From the NCBI GenBank assembly GCA_002440975.1, contig DJWN01000003.1, forward strand, positions 1 through 46,029: 46,029 nucleotides of DNA. Reading direction: 5' to 3'. Of the stretch, positions 8,040-16,919 are shown piece after piece. Each line of letters opens with the position of its first letter. Within the stretch, counting starts at the first letter, position 1. The translations under genes were made by a program, and so were the position numbers. A model generated the notes under the pieces. The model ran no database searches. It had not been told where the DNA came from and saw only the letters and a list, made by a program, of their open reading frames with translations. Source of the DNA: Bacteroidales bacterium UBA6229 (GTDB lineage: Bacteria > Bacteroidota > Bacteroidia > Bacteroidales > F082).

Positions 8040-8396
8040 ATGCACATCGAAGCGATCAGAGAATATTGTTTATCAAAACCTTATACTACAGAAAGTTTGC
8101 CATTTGGTGACGATACGCTGGTTTTTAAAGCCGCCGACAAGATATTTTTGCTGGCTAATCTGGAAGGTCCTTTGCGTATCAGCATCAAAGCTTCACCTGA
8201 AGATGTTATTGACAGATTGGAAAAATATCCGGAAGTAATCCCGGCATACCATTTGAACAAACAACACTGGATCGCAGTTGAAATGGAACATGTTACAGAT
8301 TCAGCACTGATCAAGAACTGGATAGATAATTCTTATGGTCTCATCCTTCTGAGCTTGCCAAAAAGAAAACGACAAGAATTAGAACTTCCATTTTAA
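8040..8396 (+). CDS. MmcQ/YjbR family protein
   Basis: A 118-residue soluble protein of the MmcQ/YjbR family, whose CyaY-like fold has been suggested to bind DNA. Visible hallmarks are the N-terminal LSKPYTTESLPFGDDTLVFK, the central ISIKASPEDVIDRLEKYP, and the NKQHWIAVEM segment before the C-terminal helix with the LSLPKRKR tail. No catalytic residues can be assigned. The gene is monocistronic with its own -7 box. Its stop shares a TTAA with the stop of the convergent thioredoxin gene (8393-8396). Confidence 0.82.
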   Translation: MHIEAIREYCLSKPYTTESLPFGDDTLVFKAADKIFLLANLEGPLRISIKASPEDVIDRLEKYPEVIPAYHLNKQHWIAVEMEHVTDSALIKNWIDNSYGLILLSLPKRKRQELELPF

Positions 8397-8818
8397 GACA
8401 AGTGAGCTTCAATTGCTTTTGCAAAGACAGATTTAGGTTTTACGCCAACAAATTGTTTCACAGGCTCTCCGTCTTTGAATAGGATGAGTGTTGGAATACT
8501 TCTTACACCATATTCTGCAGCCGTAACTTTGTTTTCATCGACATTTAACTTTCCGATCCTGGCCTTTCCCTCAAACTGATCAGCCAATTCGCTCACCACC
8601 GGAGCAATCATTTTACATGGACCGCACCAGGGGGCCCAAAAATCAACCAGAACAACTCCTCTATGAATCTGCTTATTGAAGTTTTTATCGTTTAGCAAAA
8701 CCAATTTATCACTCTCATTTTCAGGTGAGTAATTCTTTACAAGTTTATAACGCTTGTAGGTTGAATAAATTAAATAAAGGGTAAAAATCCCCAAAAGTAC
8801 CCAGATCAATGTTGACAT
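8393..8818 (-). CDS. Membrane-anchored thioredoxin-like protein
   Basis: A 141-residue protein with one N-terminal membrane helix (residues 3-20, followed by YKRYK) and a thioredoxin domain from about residue 40. The active site is WCGPC (64-68) and the cis-proline is in RSIPTLILF. Positive-inside reasoning (YKRYK just after the helix) suggests the domain faces the cytoplasm, but this is not certain. The frame is open for another 32 codons upstream. I chose the ATG at 8818 because a TACTTTTG promoter element (8837-8844, minus strand) lies inside that extension. The extension would also run into the neighbouring corA gene. Confidence 0.85.
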   Translation of the reverse strand: MSTLIWVLLGIFTLYLIYSTYKRYKLVKNYSPENESDKLVLLNDKNFNKQIHRGVVLVDFWAPWCGPCKMIAPVVSELADQFEGKARIGKLNVDENKVTAAEYGVRSIPTLILFKDGEPVKQFVGVKPKSVFAKAIEAHLS

Positions 8819-8836
8819 AAATAATATTTTAGTGTG

Positions 8837-8844
8837 CAAAAGTA
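8837..8844 (-). promoter_or_regulatory. -7 element of the thioredoxin gene
   Basis: On the minus strand this reads TACTTTTG, matching TAnnTTTG. It lies 18 bases before the chosen ATG and supports that start over longer versions. A TTG at the right distance is not evident. Confidence 0.45.
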
Positions 8845-8867
8845 TCATTAATCCCAGACTACAGAAC

Positions 8868-9959
8868 TCACAACCATTTGTTTTTTTTGAATAAAACCAA
8901 CATCCAGCCTGCAATAAAAAGCATTATAAACCAAACCACAAAATAACCATATTTAAAAGACAATTCAGGCATGTACTCGAAATTCATCCCATAAATACCT
9001 GCGATAAAAGTGAGCGGGATAAATATTGTAGCTATAATGGTAAGCACCTGCATCACTTTATTCATGCGGTGGCTGAGTTCAGAAAGGTACATGTCCTTGA
9101 GGTTTGTATTAAGCTCGCGGTAAGTCTCGATGGTTTCAAAAACCTGCATCACATGATCGTTCACATCGTTAAAGTACTTCATGTTTCGTCTGTTAAGCAA
9201 ATCGGATTCAGTTTTTAGAATAGCACTAAGTGCCTCACGCAGAGGAAACACAGCCTTTTTCATAAAAATTAACTCCTTCCGGTTGTGTTGTATCTGATCA
9301 AGAACTTGCTCATTAATTTCTGTTATCAGCTTCTCTTCGATCTGATCGAGGGCATTAGCCACAATTTCGACTACCTGAAAATAGTGATCGACTATGATAT
9401 CTGTAAGGGCATACATCAAATAGTCAGGTCCGTAAGTACGCAATTTACCAGCGGGCACCTCAAAGCGTTTAAAGATAGTATCAAAAATGCTCAATTCGCT
9501 TTCGTGAAAAGAAATCAAAAGATTCTCTTTCAACACAAAACTAACCTGATCGGCTATCATGGCATTTTCTTTGTCAACAGCCAGTGTTTTAAGTGTAAAG
9601 AAAAGCGCATCCTCTTCTATAATTGATTTTGGTCTCTGGCCGGTGTTAAGTATGTCCTCCAAAAATAAGGAGTGCAGCTTAAACTTTTCACCAAACTCAC
9701 CAATTAATGCGGCATTCTGCAAACCAATCACCCTGATCCAGCTTGTTTTTGTTGTATCAAGTTGATTTAGGATCTGCTCTAAAGTAATGTCTTTCAACAT
9801 TTCAAATGAATTGGCATCCGCTGTTATCAAATCGAAGGATGTTTTTTCGGTCTTAACCTGGCCAATATGAATCAAACTGCCGGGAGGTAACCCTGCCTTA
9901 TTGGGTGCTCCTGCCTTGCCTAGTTTTCTAGCAGATTTTTTCTTTCTGGGTGTTTTCAT
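8868..9959 (-). CDS. corA: CorA-type magnesium/cobalt channel
   Basis: A 363-residue protein of the CorA family, which forms pentameric Mg2+/Co2+ channels in the inner membrane. The N-terminal ~290 residues form the cytoplasmic funnel, including the long stalk helix (from ~residue 200, with many charged residues). Two C-terminal helices follow. The first ends with the ion-selectivity motif YGMNF (GMN at 324-326), and the second is WFIMLFIAGWMLVLF, ending in a basic tail. The first ~22 residues are unusually basic (KTPRKKKSARK). The gene has a good promoter of its own. Confidence 0.93.
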   Translation of the reverse strand: MKTPRKKKSARKLGKAGAPNKAGLPPGSLIHIGQVKTEKTSFDLITADANSFEMLKDITLEQILNQLDTTKTSWIRVIGLQNAALIGEFGEKFKLHSLFLEDILNTGQRPKSIIEEDALFFTLKTLAVDKENAMIADQVSFVLKENLLISFHESELSIFDTIFKRFEVPAGKLRTYGPDYLMYALTDIIVDHYFQVVEIVANALDQIEEKLITEINEQVLDQIQHNRKELIFMKKAVFPLREALSAILKTESDLLNRRNMKYFNDVNDHVMQVFETIETYRELNTNLKDMYLSELSHRMNKVMQVLTIIATIFIPLTFIAGIYGMNFEYMPELSFKYGYFVVWFIMLFIAGWMLVLFKKNKWL

Positions 9960-9975
9960 AGTAAACTAAATTTAA

Positions 9976-10006
9976 CAAAGTTATTAAATTACATCAAGCC
10001 TGCAAA
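9976..10006 (-). promoter_or_regulatory. corA promoter
   Basis: On the minus strand TTTG (10003-10006), a 19-base spacer, then TAACTTTG (9976-9983). Both boxes and the spacing fit the Bacteroidota consensus. The -7 box ends 16 bases before the corA ATG. Confidence 0.7.
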
Positions 10007-10022
10007 CGAGATATACAAAGCA

Positions 10023-10053
10023 AAAAAACCGGCCAGCAAAACTGACCGGTTTT
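10023..10053 (-). terminator. Terminator of the OmpA-like/TPR gene
   Basis: On the minus strand AAAACCGGTCAG, loop TTTTG, CTGGCCGGTTTT (one G-U wobble), followed by further T. It lies 23 bases beyond the stop of the upstream minus-strand gene. Confidence 0.8.
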
Positions 10054-10075
10054 CAAACATCCTATTAAATGATAA

Positions 10076-12571
10076 TTACTGAACGATATTCCTGAAATCC
10101 GGCTCACTATAATACTTCATGAACTCACGATCCCATTTAGCAGTATTTTTATAATTTTCGTCCTTTTGAATGGCTTTCATCAGGTTGGTGTACACACCAC
10201 TTGCATCATCGGTACGGGCACTGGCAACTGCCATCAGGTAGAAGCCTTCAGCAGTTTCAGGGGCACAACCAAGAGTGTTTTTCGCTGCACTGTAGTCTTT
10301 GTTCAACAATTGCGCAAGACCAAGGTTGTAATCGCATTTTTCGCCCTGCATAAGTGAAACAGCTTTTGCATAGTCACCTTTGTAGATATTTACAATACCC
10401 ATATTGTAATTTACGTCTCCACCAAGTGCTTTTGCTTTGTTCAGATGCATTTCTGCTGCAGCAAAATCGCGTTCCATCACAGCAACAACAGCAAGGTTGT
10501 TGTGTACTTCAGCTGATTTATCTGACATCTCTGCTGCTTTCTGCAAGAGGCGTTTGGCTTCAGCCACATTACCCATTTGCAACTCAACTTCTGAAGCATT
10601 TACAACAGCACGCAAACATTTTGGATGTAAATCCATCGCAGTTGCATAGATAGCTTTGCGTGTATTCAGGTCTTCGGTGAGTGTAGCAGCATAAAGCAGT
10701 TCATTCAATTTGAGTGAAGCAGGATCTGAGATTGCCAATTCAGCTAATTCTGCGTCTGAATGTTTAGGCTCAAAAGTGTTTACATTAATGATTGCACGAC
10801 GGAGCGGAGGAAGAATATCATTTTCAATTTCAGGATAGATCAAAATCATATTCCTGATTTCCTGTTCACGCTGATCAGCACTAGCTGAACGCACAACATT
10901 AAGGATAGAGTTTTTATCTTTTATGGCAGAAGCTTCAACAGCACTCATAAAACCATTCCAGTCGGGGCCGTTAGCTGATTCAACAAAAGTGATTTCATTC
11001 ACTTTATTGAAAGCTAAATCACTTTTGTGCTTTTTAGCCAGTTTGTCAAGTTCTCTTTTAACGAAATCAACAGTGGTTTTAGCACGACGGCCTGATAATC
11101 CCTGGTTAAATGTCTCTTCACCTTCGGGAGATGCCCAGCCATCGATAGTGATATCTTTCAGTTCCCAGCCTTTTAAAACATCGGTTGTCATGCCGGCAAG
11201 TGCATCTTTGCTTTCCTGTTTTTTATTCATTGGAAGGTTCCAATTCAGGTTAGCCAGATTCACCTGGAAATACAGATCTGCTGATTGAGTGACAATGGTA
11301 ACTTTTTCGTAACCATGAGCCATCACACTGTTGTTCAAGTTGTCTTCAATACGTTTTGAAGTGTAGATAACACCATCAGCAAGCTTGCGTTCGTCGGCCA
11401 TGTAATAGTTAGCGTTTTCCATCACCTGTTCGCGTGTTGGGTAAACGGTTCCCTTGTGCGAATAAATCAGGGGAGCAACCACTAATTCACTTACATTCAT
11501 ATCAGGAGTGTAAGGAATCTTACCGGTGTAAGTGAAACTCCCGCCATTCTGATAGCTGATCAAAGTACCATCACCACTAACTGATTCTCCCTTAAAGGTA
11601 AGGGGTTCAAATGCTGTAGCACCACCTTCATAAGTGAGCACAGGTGTAAAGTTCATCACTGCGTCTTTCTTGAAGTATTTCGGCGGGAAGTTTCCTTTGA
11701 TGGTAACCGTTACGCTATCACCCTTTTCTTCAAGTACTTCAGGAATAACCTGCAACTCAACTTTTCCAAAATCGGAGGCCATGCCTTTGACATTAGACTT
11801 GCCAAATTTGTAACGGGCACCAACATTGAAATAGGAATATACATCGTTCTTCACTTCCATCGCACCTCCATAAACATTATCAGCATAATCGGTACTCATC
11901 CAGTTGTAAGAATAATCGCCATAAATATCCCATCTATCACTTACTTTGAAAGTCACATCAAAACCCACTGGAACAGTAAGGTCAACATTTCTTTCGCTGA
12001 TACCATTTCCAGAACCACCAGATTTATTGTCTTTATAGCCACTACGAGCCAATTCAGCGTCAGTATTCATATCGTATGTGATGGCTTTCCATTGAGCTTG
12101 ACCTACACCAAGGTGAAGCCCAAAATCAACCAAACGATCATTGTAGCCGGCAAATAAATTGGAGAGATTTATACCAAGATTTAATGATCCGGCAAAGTAA
12201 TCGTTATTAAAATACATATCTCGTCCAAACGGTTCGTTAATAATGCCACTGGAGGATGCGTTTTCTTTCTCTCCCTGAAAAAATCCTCTTTCCAGTTTGG
12301 CATAGGCATCAAATACAGGAGAAAACTGACGACCAACTGCCAAGGCACCATTAATGTTTGTTTGACTAAAGTCCGGCGTAAAGCCGTATTTTGATAAATC
12401 AGCATGTGACCAGCTTGGTCCTATTTCGCCCTGAAGGAACCAATAAGGTGAAAAAGACGAGCTGCGTTTAGTCTCTTTTTCATCCTCGGTTTCCTGGGCA
12501 ATCATAAAGATTGGAAAAGCTACCAAAAGTGCTAATAACAGCAGTTTGGTTCGAAGTAGAAGGTTTTTCAT
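10076..12571 (-). CDS. Outer membrane beta-barrel / OmpA-like / TPR protein
   Basis: An 831-residue envelope protein. It starts with a signal peptide (MKNLLLRTKLLLLALLV..., likely cut after MIAQ). An N-terminal barrel-like region (~residues 35-260) has alternating aromatic strands and ends ARYKFGK. A middle beta-rich region follows. Near residue 470 is an OmpA-like segment, DGWASPEGEETFNQGLSGRR. Here the Asp of the usual HTDN motif, which holds diaminopimelate in OmpA, is replaced by Ser, while the Arg side (RRA) is kept. The C-terminal ~220 residues are TPR-type helical repeats (VHNNLAVVAVMERDFAAAE and similar). A role in envelope integrity or as a scaffold is an inference. I chose the ATG at 12571 over 12598 because it begins the signal peptide directly. 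The gene is monocistronic. Confidence 0.75.
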   Translation of the reverse strand: MKNLLLRTKLLLLALLVAFPIFMIAQETEDEKETKRSSSFSPYWFLQGEIGPSWSHADLSKYGFTPDFSQTNINGALAVGRQFSPVFDAYAKLERGFFQGEKENASSSGIINEPFGRDMYFNNDYFAGSLNLGINLSNLFAGYNDRLVDFGLHLGVGQAQWKAITYDMNTDAELARSGYKDNKSGGSGNGISERNVDLTVPVGFDVTFKVSDRWDIYGDYSYNWMSTDYADNVYGGAMEVKNDVYSYFNVGARYKFGKSNVKGMASDFGKVELQVIPEVLEEKGDSVTVTIKGNFPPKYFKKDAVMNFTPVLTYEGGATAFEPLTFKGESVSGDGTLISYQNGGSFTYTGKIPYTPDMNVSELVVAPLIYSHKGTVYPTREQVMENANYYMADERKLADGVIYTSKRIEDNLNNSVMAHGYEKVTIVTQSADLYFQVNLANLNWNLPMNKKQESKDALAGMTTDVLKGWELKDITIDGWASPEGEETFNQGLSGRRAKTTVDFVKRELDKLAKKHKSDLAFNKVNEITFVESANGPDWNGFMSAVEASAIKDKNSILNVVRSASADQREQEIRNMILIYPEIENDILPPLRRAIINVNTFEPKHSDAELAELAISDPASLKLNELLYAATLTEDLNTRKAIYATAMDLHPKCLRAVVNASEVELQMGNVAEAKRLLQKAAEMSDKSAEVHNNLAVVAVMERDFAAAEMHLNKAKALGGDVNYNMGIVNIYKGDYAKAVSLMQGEKCDYNLGLAQLLNKDYSAAKNTLGCAPETAEGFYLMAVASARTDDASGVYTNLMKAIQKDENYKNTAKWDREFMKYYSEPDFRNIVQ

Positions 12572-12684
12572 AATGCAATTTTTTAAGTAGTTAATCAATT
12601 TAATAGGATTGTCTTTAATTGCTTTTAGTGTGCAAGATACGATTTTTGTTTTTAGTGTTGCTTTTTTTCAAAAATATTTTTGTG

Positions 12685-12714
12685 CAAAATTAGCAATAAA
12701 TCACCAAAATGCAA
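12685..12714 (-). promoter_or_regulatory. Promoter of the OmpA-like/TPR gene
   Basis: On the minus strand TTG (12712-12714), 19 bases, TAATTTTG (12685-12692). This implies a long leader of ~105 bases. A weaker TATCTTGC lies closer, near 12635. Confidence 0.55.
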
Positions 12715-12777
12715 GTCATTACAAAAATTTGAGTTATAAAATTAACAGTTCATTAAGCCTTTATACGGCACCAAACA

Positions 12778-13317
12778 TTAAAGGTTACCAAATTGCTCCC
12801 ATTTTGTAAAATAATGCCATAATACTATGCCTGCACACACTGAAATATTCAAGGAATGTTTGGTTCCTGCCTGTGGAATTTCTATTGCTCCATTACACTG
12901 ACACAGTACTGCATCTCCCACTCCTTCCACCTCATTTCCAAATACTAAGGCTATTTTCTCGTTTGATAATTTCATCTCGTTCAATGGAATACTCTCATCT
13001 GTCTGTTCCACAGCAAACACTGTATATTCTTCCGAATTTAAATAACGAATAGCTTCCTCTGTTGTCTTAAAATATCTCCAATCAACTGATTCGGTTGCGC
13101 CCAGTGCTGTTTTATGTATCTCACGGTGTGGCGGGCAAGCTGATATTCCACATAAAAAAACAGCAGAAACACGAAAAGCATCAGCTGTTCGAAACACAGA
13201 GCCAATGTTGTGAAGCGATCTAATATTATCCAACACTACTATCAGCGGCATTTTTTCTGCCCTTTTGTAGTGCTCCTGGTCTATCCGACCCAGCTGATCC
13301 AAACTCAGTTGCTTCAT
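12778..13317 (-). CDS. TrmH/SpoU family RNA 2'-O-methyltransferase
   Basis: A 179-residue SPOUT methyltransferase that should methylate a ribose 2'-OH in tRNA or rRNA using SAM. All three SpoU motifs are present: motif 1 NIRSLHNIGSVFRTAD (about residues 31-46), motif 2 LVFGNEVEGV (near 121-130), and motif 3 IPQAGTKHSLNISVCAGI (near 148-165). It lacks an N-terminal substrate-binding extension, so the target RNA cannot be inferred. The ATG at 13317 gives MKQLSLDQLGR. A longer frame to 13374 would cover the promoter. It is divergent from mutS. Confidence 0.88.
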   Translation of the reverse strand: MKQLSLDQLGRIDQEHYKRAEKMPLIVVLDNIRSLHNIGSVFRTADAFRVSAVFLCGISACPPHREIHKTALGATESVDWRYFKTTEEAIRYLNSEEYTVFAVEQTDESIPLNEMKLSNEKIALVFGNEVEGVGDAVLCQCNGAIEIPQAGTKHSLNISVCAGIVLWHYFTKWEQFGNL

Positions 13318-13327
13318 ACTTTTTATG

Positions 13328-13355
13328 CAAAAATACGATAGAATCCTGAAAACAA
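13328..13355 (-). promoter_or_regulatory. Promoter of the TrmH-family gene
   Basis: On the minus strand TTG (13353-13355), 17 bases, TATTTTTG (13328-13335). The -7 box lies 10 bases before the ATG. Confidence 0.5.
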
Positions 13356-13389
13356 TCCTGCCAACACTGTCCAATTAAATACTCTGTTC

Positions 13390-13397
13390 TATCTTTG
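13390..13397 (+). promoter_or_regulatory. -7 element of the mutS promoter
   Basis: TATCTTTG is a full match to TAnnTTTG, 24 bases before the ATG at 13422. It rules out the in-frame TTG codons at 13395 and 13398 as starts. Confidence 0.55.
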
Positions 13398-13421
13398 TTG
13401 GTTCAATCCGATGGAAAAACG

Positions 13422-16040
13422 ATGAGCAAATCAGCCAAATCTGTTGTAGAAACCCCTTTAATGAAGCAATACAATGCCATTAAAGCAAAATATCCTGAAG
13501 CCCTGTTGCTTTTCAGGGTGGGCGATTTTTATGAAACTTTTGGAGAAGATGCCATTAAAACCTCCGAGATATTAGGTATTGTGCTCACCAAGAGGGCTAA
13601 TGGAGCTGCCAGCTCTATCGAACTGGCCGGTTTCCCACATCACTCACTGGATACTTACCTGCCAAAACTAGTAAAAGCCGGACAAAAAGTTGCCATCTGC
13701 GATCAGCTTGAAGATCCAAAACTCGCCAAAAAAATTGTAAAACGAGGAGTTACAGAACTTGTTACGCCTGGCGTTTCATACAATGATAATGTGCTCTCAC
13801 AAAAAGAAAATAACTTTTTGGCAGCAGTTCATTTCGACAGCCCTGCAACCGGACTGGCTTTTCTGGATATCTCGACAGGTGAATTTTATGTGGCTCAGGG
13901 CAATACAGAATATGTTGACAAACTCCTGCAAAGCTTCAACCCCAGCGAAGTAGTAATTCAGCGCAATCAACGAAAAAACTTCATCCAGACCTTTTCTGAC
14001 CGCTTTTATCTGAGTGTATTTGACGATTGGGTTTTTACTCCCGATTTTGCCTTTGAAGTGCTCACCCGTCATTTCAAAACCACCTCTCTCAAAGGCTTTG
14101 GCGTTGAACAGTTTCAGCAAGGTGTGATTGCAGCTGGTGCCGCTTTGCATTACCTGCTCGAAACGCATCACGATAAAATCGAGCATGTTTCGGGGCTTTC
14201 GCGCATTGATGAAGGTCAGTATGTGTGGCTGGACAAGTTTACCATTCGAAACCTGGAATTGCTTTCGCCCCTCAACCAAAACGCCAAAACACTGCTGTAT
14301 GTGCTCGACAGAACGGTTTCGCCTATGGGAAGCCGTTTGATGCGCAGATGGATTGCCTTACCACTCAAAAACCGTAACCTGATTATTGAACGCCAGGAAA
14401 TTGTTGGTTTTTTTCTGGAAGAAGATAACATTGCTAAAAAAATAACAGAAGCCATCAGAGCCTCGGGCGATCTGGAACGTTTGATTTCAAAAGTTTCGCT
14501 TGGCAGAGTTAATCCGCGCGAATTGCAACAAGTTGCCAAAGCACTGCAACAAGTGAGCAACATCAAAGCAAGCTGTGAGCAAAGTACACACGAATCTCTT
14601 CTGAAAATTGCCGAACAGCTCAACCCCTGTCAGATCATTGGTGATCGCATTTTGAAACAACTCACGCAAGAACCTCCGGCTTTGCTATCGAAAGGAAATA
14701 TTATTGCCGATGGTGTTTCTGAAAAACTGGATGAATTACGCAAGCTTTCCCGCTCTGGTAAAGACTTCCTTCAACAACTGCAGAAAAGAGAAATCGAACA
14801 AACCGGAATTTCAAGCCTGAAAGTTGGTTACAACAATGTTTTTGGATATTACCTGGAGGTAACAAATGTGCACAAAAACAAAGTGCCAACCAACTGGATT
14901 CGAAAACAAACACTCACTGGTTCTGAACGTTACATCACTGAGGAGCTTAAAGAATACGAACAAAAAATCCTGGGTGCCGAAGATCAGATGCAACAAATTG
15001 AACAAGACCTATATCAAGAGCTCGTTGTAGCCACTGCAGCTTATGTGGCTCCGGTTCAACTGAATGCCAATTTGCTTGCTCACCTGGACTGTTTGATCAG
15101 CTTTGCCGGCGTGGCCAAACAATTCAATTACAACAAGCCTGAACTAAATGAAGGCTATGCTATCGACATCAAAGCAGGCCGTCATCCGGTAATTGAACAG
15201 CAATTGCCACATGGCGAATCCTATATTCCAAATGATGTGTTCCTGGATCAGAAAACACAGCAGGTGATGATGATCACCGGACCCAATATGTCGGGTAAAT
15301 CGGCACTACTCCGGCAAACAGCATTGATTGTGCTGCTGGCACAAATGGGAAGCTATGTTCCGGCTGATTCCGCTATGTTGGGAATAACAGATAAAGTGTT
15401 TACGCGAGTGGGTGCCAGCGATAATATTTCGTCGGGCGAATCAACTTTTATGGTCGAAATGAACGAAACGGCCAGCATTCTGAATAATATTTCCGGAAGA
15501 AGCCTGGTGATCCTGGACGAAATCGGCAGAGGCACCAGCACTTATGATGGCATCAGCATTGCCTGGGCAATCACAGAATATCTCCATGATCACCCTTCTT
15601 ACAGATCTAAAGTGATGTTTGCCACACATTATCACGAACTAAATGAGATGTCGACCTCATTTCCAAGGATTCGTAATCATCATGTAGCCGTAAAAGAGAT
15701 GGGAAACCGCATGATTTTTCTTCGAAAATTGAGAAAAGGCGGCAGCGCACACAGCTTTGGGATTCATGTGGCTGCTATGGCCGGTATGCCCCGCAAAGTG
15801 ATCGACAGAGCCAATAAACTTTTGGTGATGCTGGAACAATCTCACTCAGGTGAGGCACTTGAAAAACATAAAAACACCAAACAGCTTGCTGATGATTTAC
15901 AATTGAGTTTTATCCAACTTGATGACCCGCTTCTCTTACAAATCAAAGATGATATTCTCAATACAAACATCGACACACTCACACCCGTTGAAGCCCTATT
16001 GAAACTTCATGAGATTAAGAAACTACTGGGATCGAAATAG
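13422..16040 (+). CDS. mutS: DNA mismatch repair protein MutS
   Basis: Recognises mismatches and starts repair. The 872-residue protein has the full MutS1 architecture. The N-terminal mismatch-binding domain has FRVGDFYETF (the Phe-X-Glu motif, residues ~33-42). Connector, core and clamp domains follow. The ATPase domain has Walker A GPNMSGKS (about residues 620-627), Walker B VILDEIGRGTS with the D-loop STYDG, and the ATHYHEL switch. The C-terminal helix-turn-helix region is present. Length is normal for MutS (~850-880). A TATCTTTG box sits just before the start, divergent from the TrmH-family gene. Confidence 0.97.
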   Translation: MSKSAKSVVETPLMKQYNAIKAKYPEALLLFRVGDFYETFGEDAIKTSEILGIVLTKRANGAASSIELAGFPHHSLDTYLPKLVKAGQKVAICDQLEDPKLAKKIVKRGVTELVTPGVSYNDNVLSQKENNFLAAVHFDSPATGLAFLDISTGEFYVAQGNTEYVDKLLQSFNPSEVVIQRNQRKNFIQTFSDRFYLSVFDDWVFTPDFAFEVLTRHFKTTSLKGFGVEQFQQGVIAAGAALHYLLETHHDKIEHVSGLSRIDEGQYVWLDKFTIRNLELLSPLNQNAKTLLYVLDRTVSPMGSRLMRRWIALPLKNRNLIIERQEIVGFFLEEDNIAKKITEAIRASGDLERLISKVSLGRVNPRELQQVAKALQQVSNIKASCEQSTHESLLKIAEQLNPCQIIGDRILKQLTQEPPALLSKGNIIADGVSEKLDELRKLSRSGKDFLQQLQKREIEQTGISSLKVGYNNVFGYYLEVTNVHKNKVPTNWIRKQTLTGSERYITEELKEYEQKILGAEDQMQQIEQDLYQELVVATAAYVAPVQLNANLLAHLDCLISFAGVAKQFNYNKPELNEGYAIDIKAGRHPVIEQQLPHGESYIPNDVFLDQKTQQVMMITGPNMSGKSALLRQTALIVLLAQMGSYVPADSAMLGITDKVFTRVGASDNISSGESTFMVEMNETASILNNISGRSLVILDEIGRGTSTYDGISIAWAITEYLHDHPSYRSKVMFATHYHELNEMSTSFPRIRNHHVAVKEMGNRMIFLRKLRKGGSAHSFGIHVAAMAGMPRKVIDRANKLLVMLEQSHSGEALEKHKNTKQLADDLQLSFIQLDDPLLLQIKDDILNTNIDTLTPVEALLKLHEIKKLLGSK

Positions 16041-16065
16041 TTTTTCTCGCCCTTCTGCTTTTGAT

Positions 16066-16869
16066 TTAAACCTCTTTGTTCCAGTCGGGATTGCCAGTAA
16101 GAAAACCTGAGCTAATCTGATAAAACTGTTCTGCTGCTTCGGCATGAACCCAATGGGAGGCACCTTCGATGGTTATAATTTCGGCCCTCGGAAAATTGTG
16201 TCGGATATGCGGATAATCATCGGGCAAAATATAATCGGATGCGCCACCCCTTATAAACAAGGTAGGTTTGGTAAACACTTCTGCTGTTTGGATGGCATCA
16301 AACATCTGATTGAGGTTGGCGGCAATGCCTGAAAGATTGATCCTCCATTCAAGTGTTTTTTTATCCTTCCAGTGAAGATTTTTTAGTAAAAACTTGCGAA
16401 TACGCTCCTGCGGTACTTTTTCGGCTAGTTGTTCTTCAGCTTCGCCTCTGCTCGAAATCAGGCTCAAATCAACGGATTGCATGGCCTCCACCATGGCTCT
16501 GTGATACGGCCTGTCGCCATAAGCTTTGGGGCTGATATCTACAATTTCGAGCTTTTTGACCAATTCAGGATATTCGATTGCAAAACGCATGGCTACCTTG
16601 CCTCCCATGCTATGTCCAAGTAAAATCGGTTTTTGAAGTTCAAGTTTTTCAACCAATTCAACAAGATCATCGGTCATGGCCAGATAGTTAAAAACATCGC
16701 TATGAGGCGATTTGCCGTGGTTGCGTTGATCAGGGATAATCACATTAAATCCTTCAGAAGCAATGCGTTTGCCAAAAGTCACCCAATTATCTGAGATACC
16801 AAACAAGCCATGTAAAATGATAAGCGGCTGATCTTCGGTATTTCCATACCTTTTAAATGCCAGTTCCAT
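16066..16869 (-). CDS. Alpha/beta hydrolase (YbfF-like esterase)
   Basis: A 267-residue cytoplasmic hydrolase with no signal peptide. The oxyanion motif is LHGLFG (19-24), the nucleophile elbow is GHSMGG with Ser87, the likely acid is Asp in GGASDYILPDDY, and the His is in GASHWVHAE. The DQRNHGKSPHSD segment is typical of YbfF-like acyl esterases, but the natural substrate is unknown. Its promoter lies inside the 3' end of the upstream queuosine-precursor transporter gene, so it can be expressed on its own. It converges on mutS with a 25-base gap. Confidence 0.85.
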   Translation of the reverse strand: MELAFKRYGNTEDQPLIILHGLFGISDNWVTFGKRIASEGFNVIIPDQRNHGKSPHSDVFNYLAMTDDLVELVEKLELQKPILLGHSMGGKVAMRFAIEYPELVKKLEIVDISPKAYGDRPYHRAMVEAMQSVDLSLISSRGEAEEQLAEKVPQERIRKFLLKNLHWKDKKTLEWRINLSGIAANLNQMFDAIQTAEVFTKPTLFIRGGASDYILPDDYPHIRHNFPRAEIITIEGASHWVHAEAAEQFYQISSGFLTGNPDWNKEV

Positions 16870-16888
16870 ATACGACGGTTTAAAGCTG

Positions 16889-16919
16889 CAAAATTACCGA
16901 ATAAAACTCAGTCGTCCAA
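16889..16919 (-). promoter_or_regulatory. Promoter of the YbfF-like esterase gene
   Basis: On the minus strand TTG (16917-16919), 20 bases, TAATTTTG (16889-16896). The TTG lies inside the last codons of the transporter gene. Confidence 0.55.

Noticed and set aside
8819..8914. N-terminal extension of the thioredoxin-like protein
   Set aside because: It covers the probable promoter and overlaps corA, and the added residues look unlike a signal or anchor.
13395..13421. TTG start codons upstream of the mutS ATG
   Set aside because: They lie in or next to the TATCTTTG box. The ATG at 13422 gives a normal MutS start.
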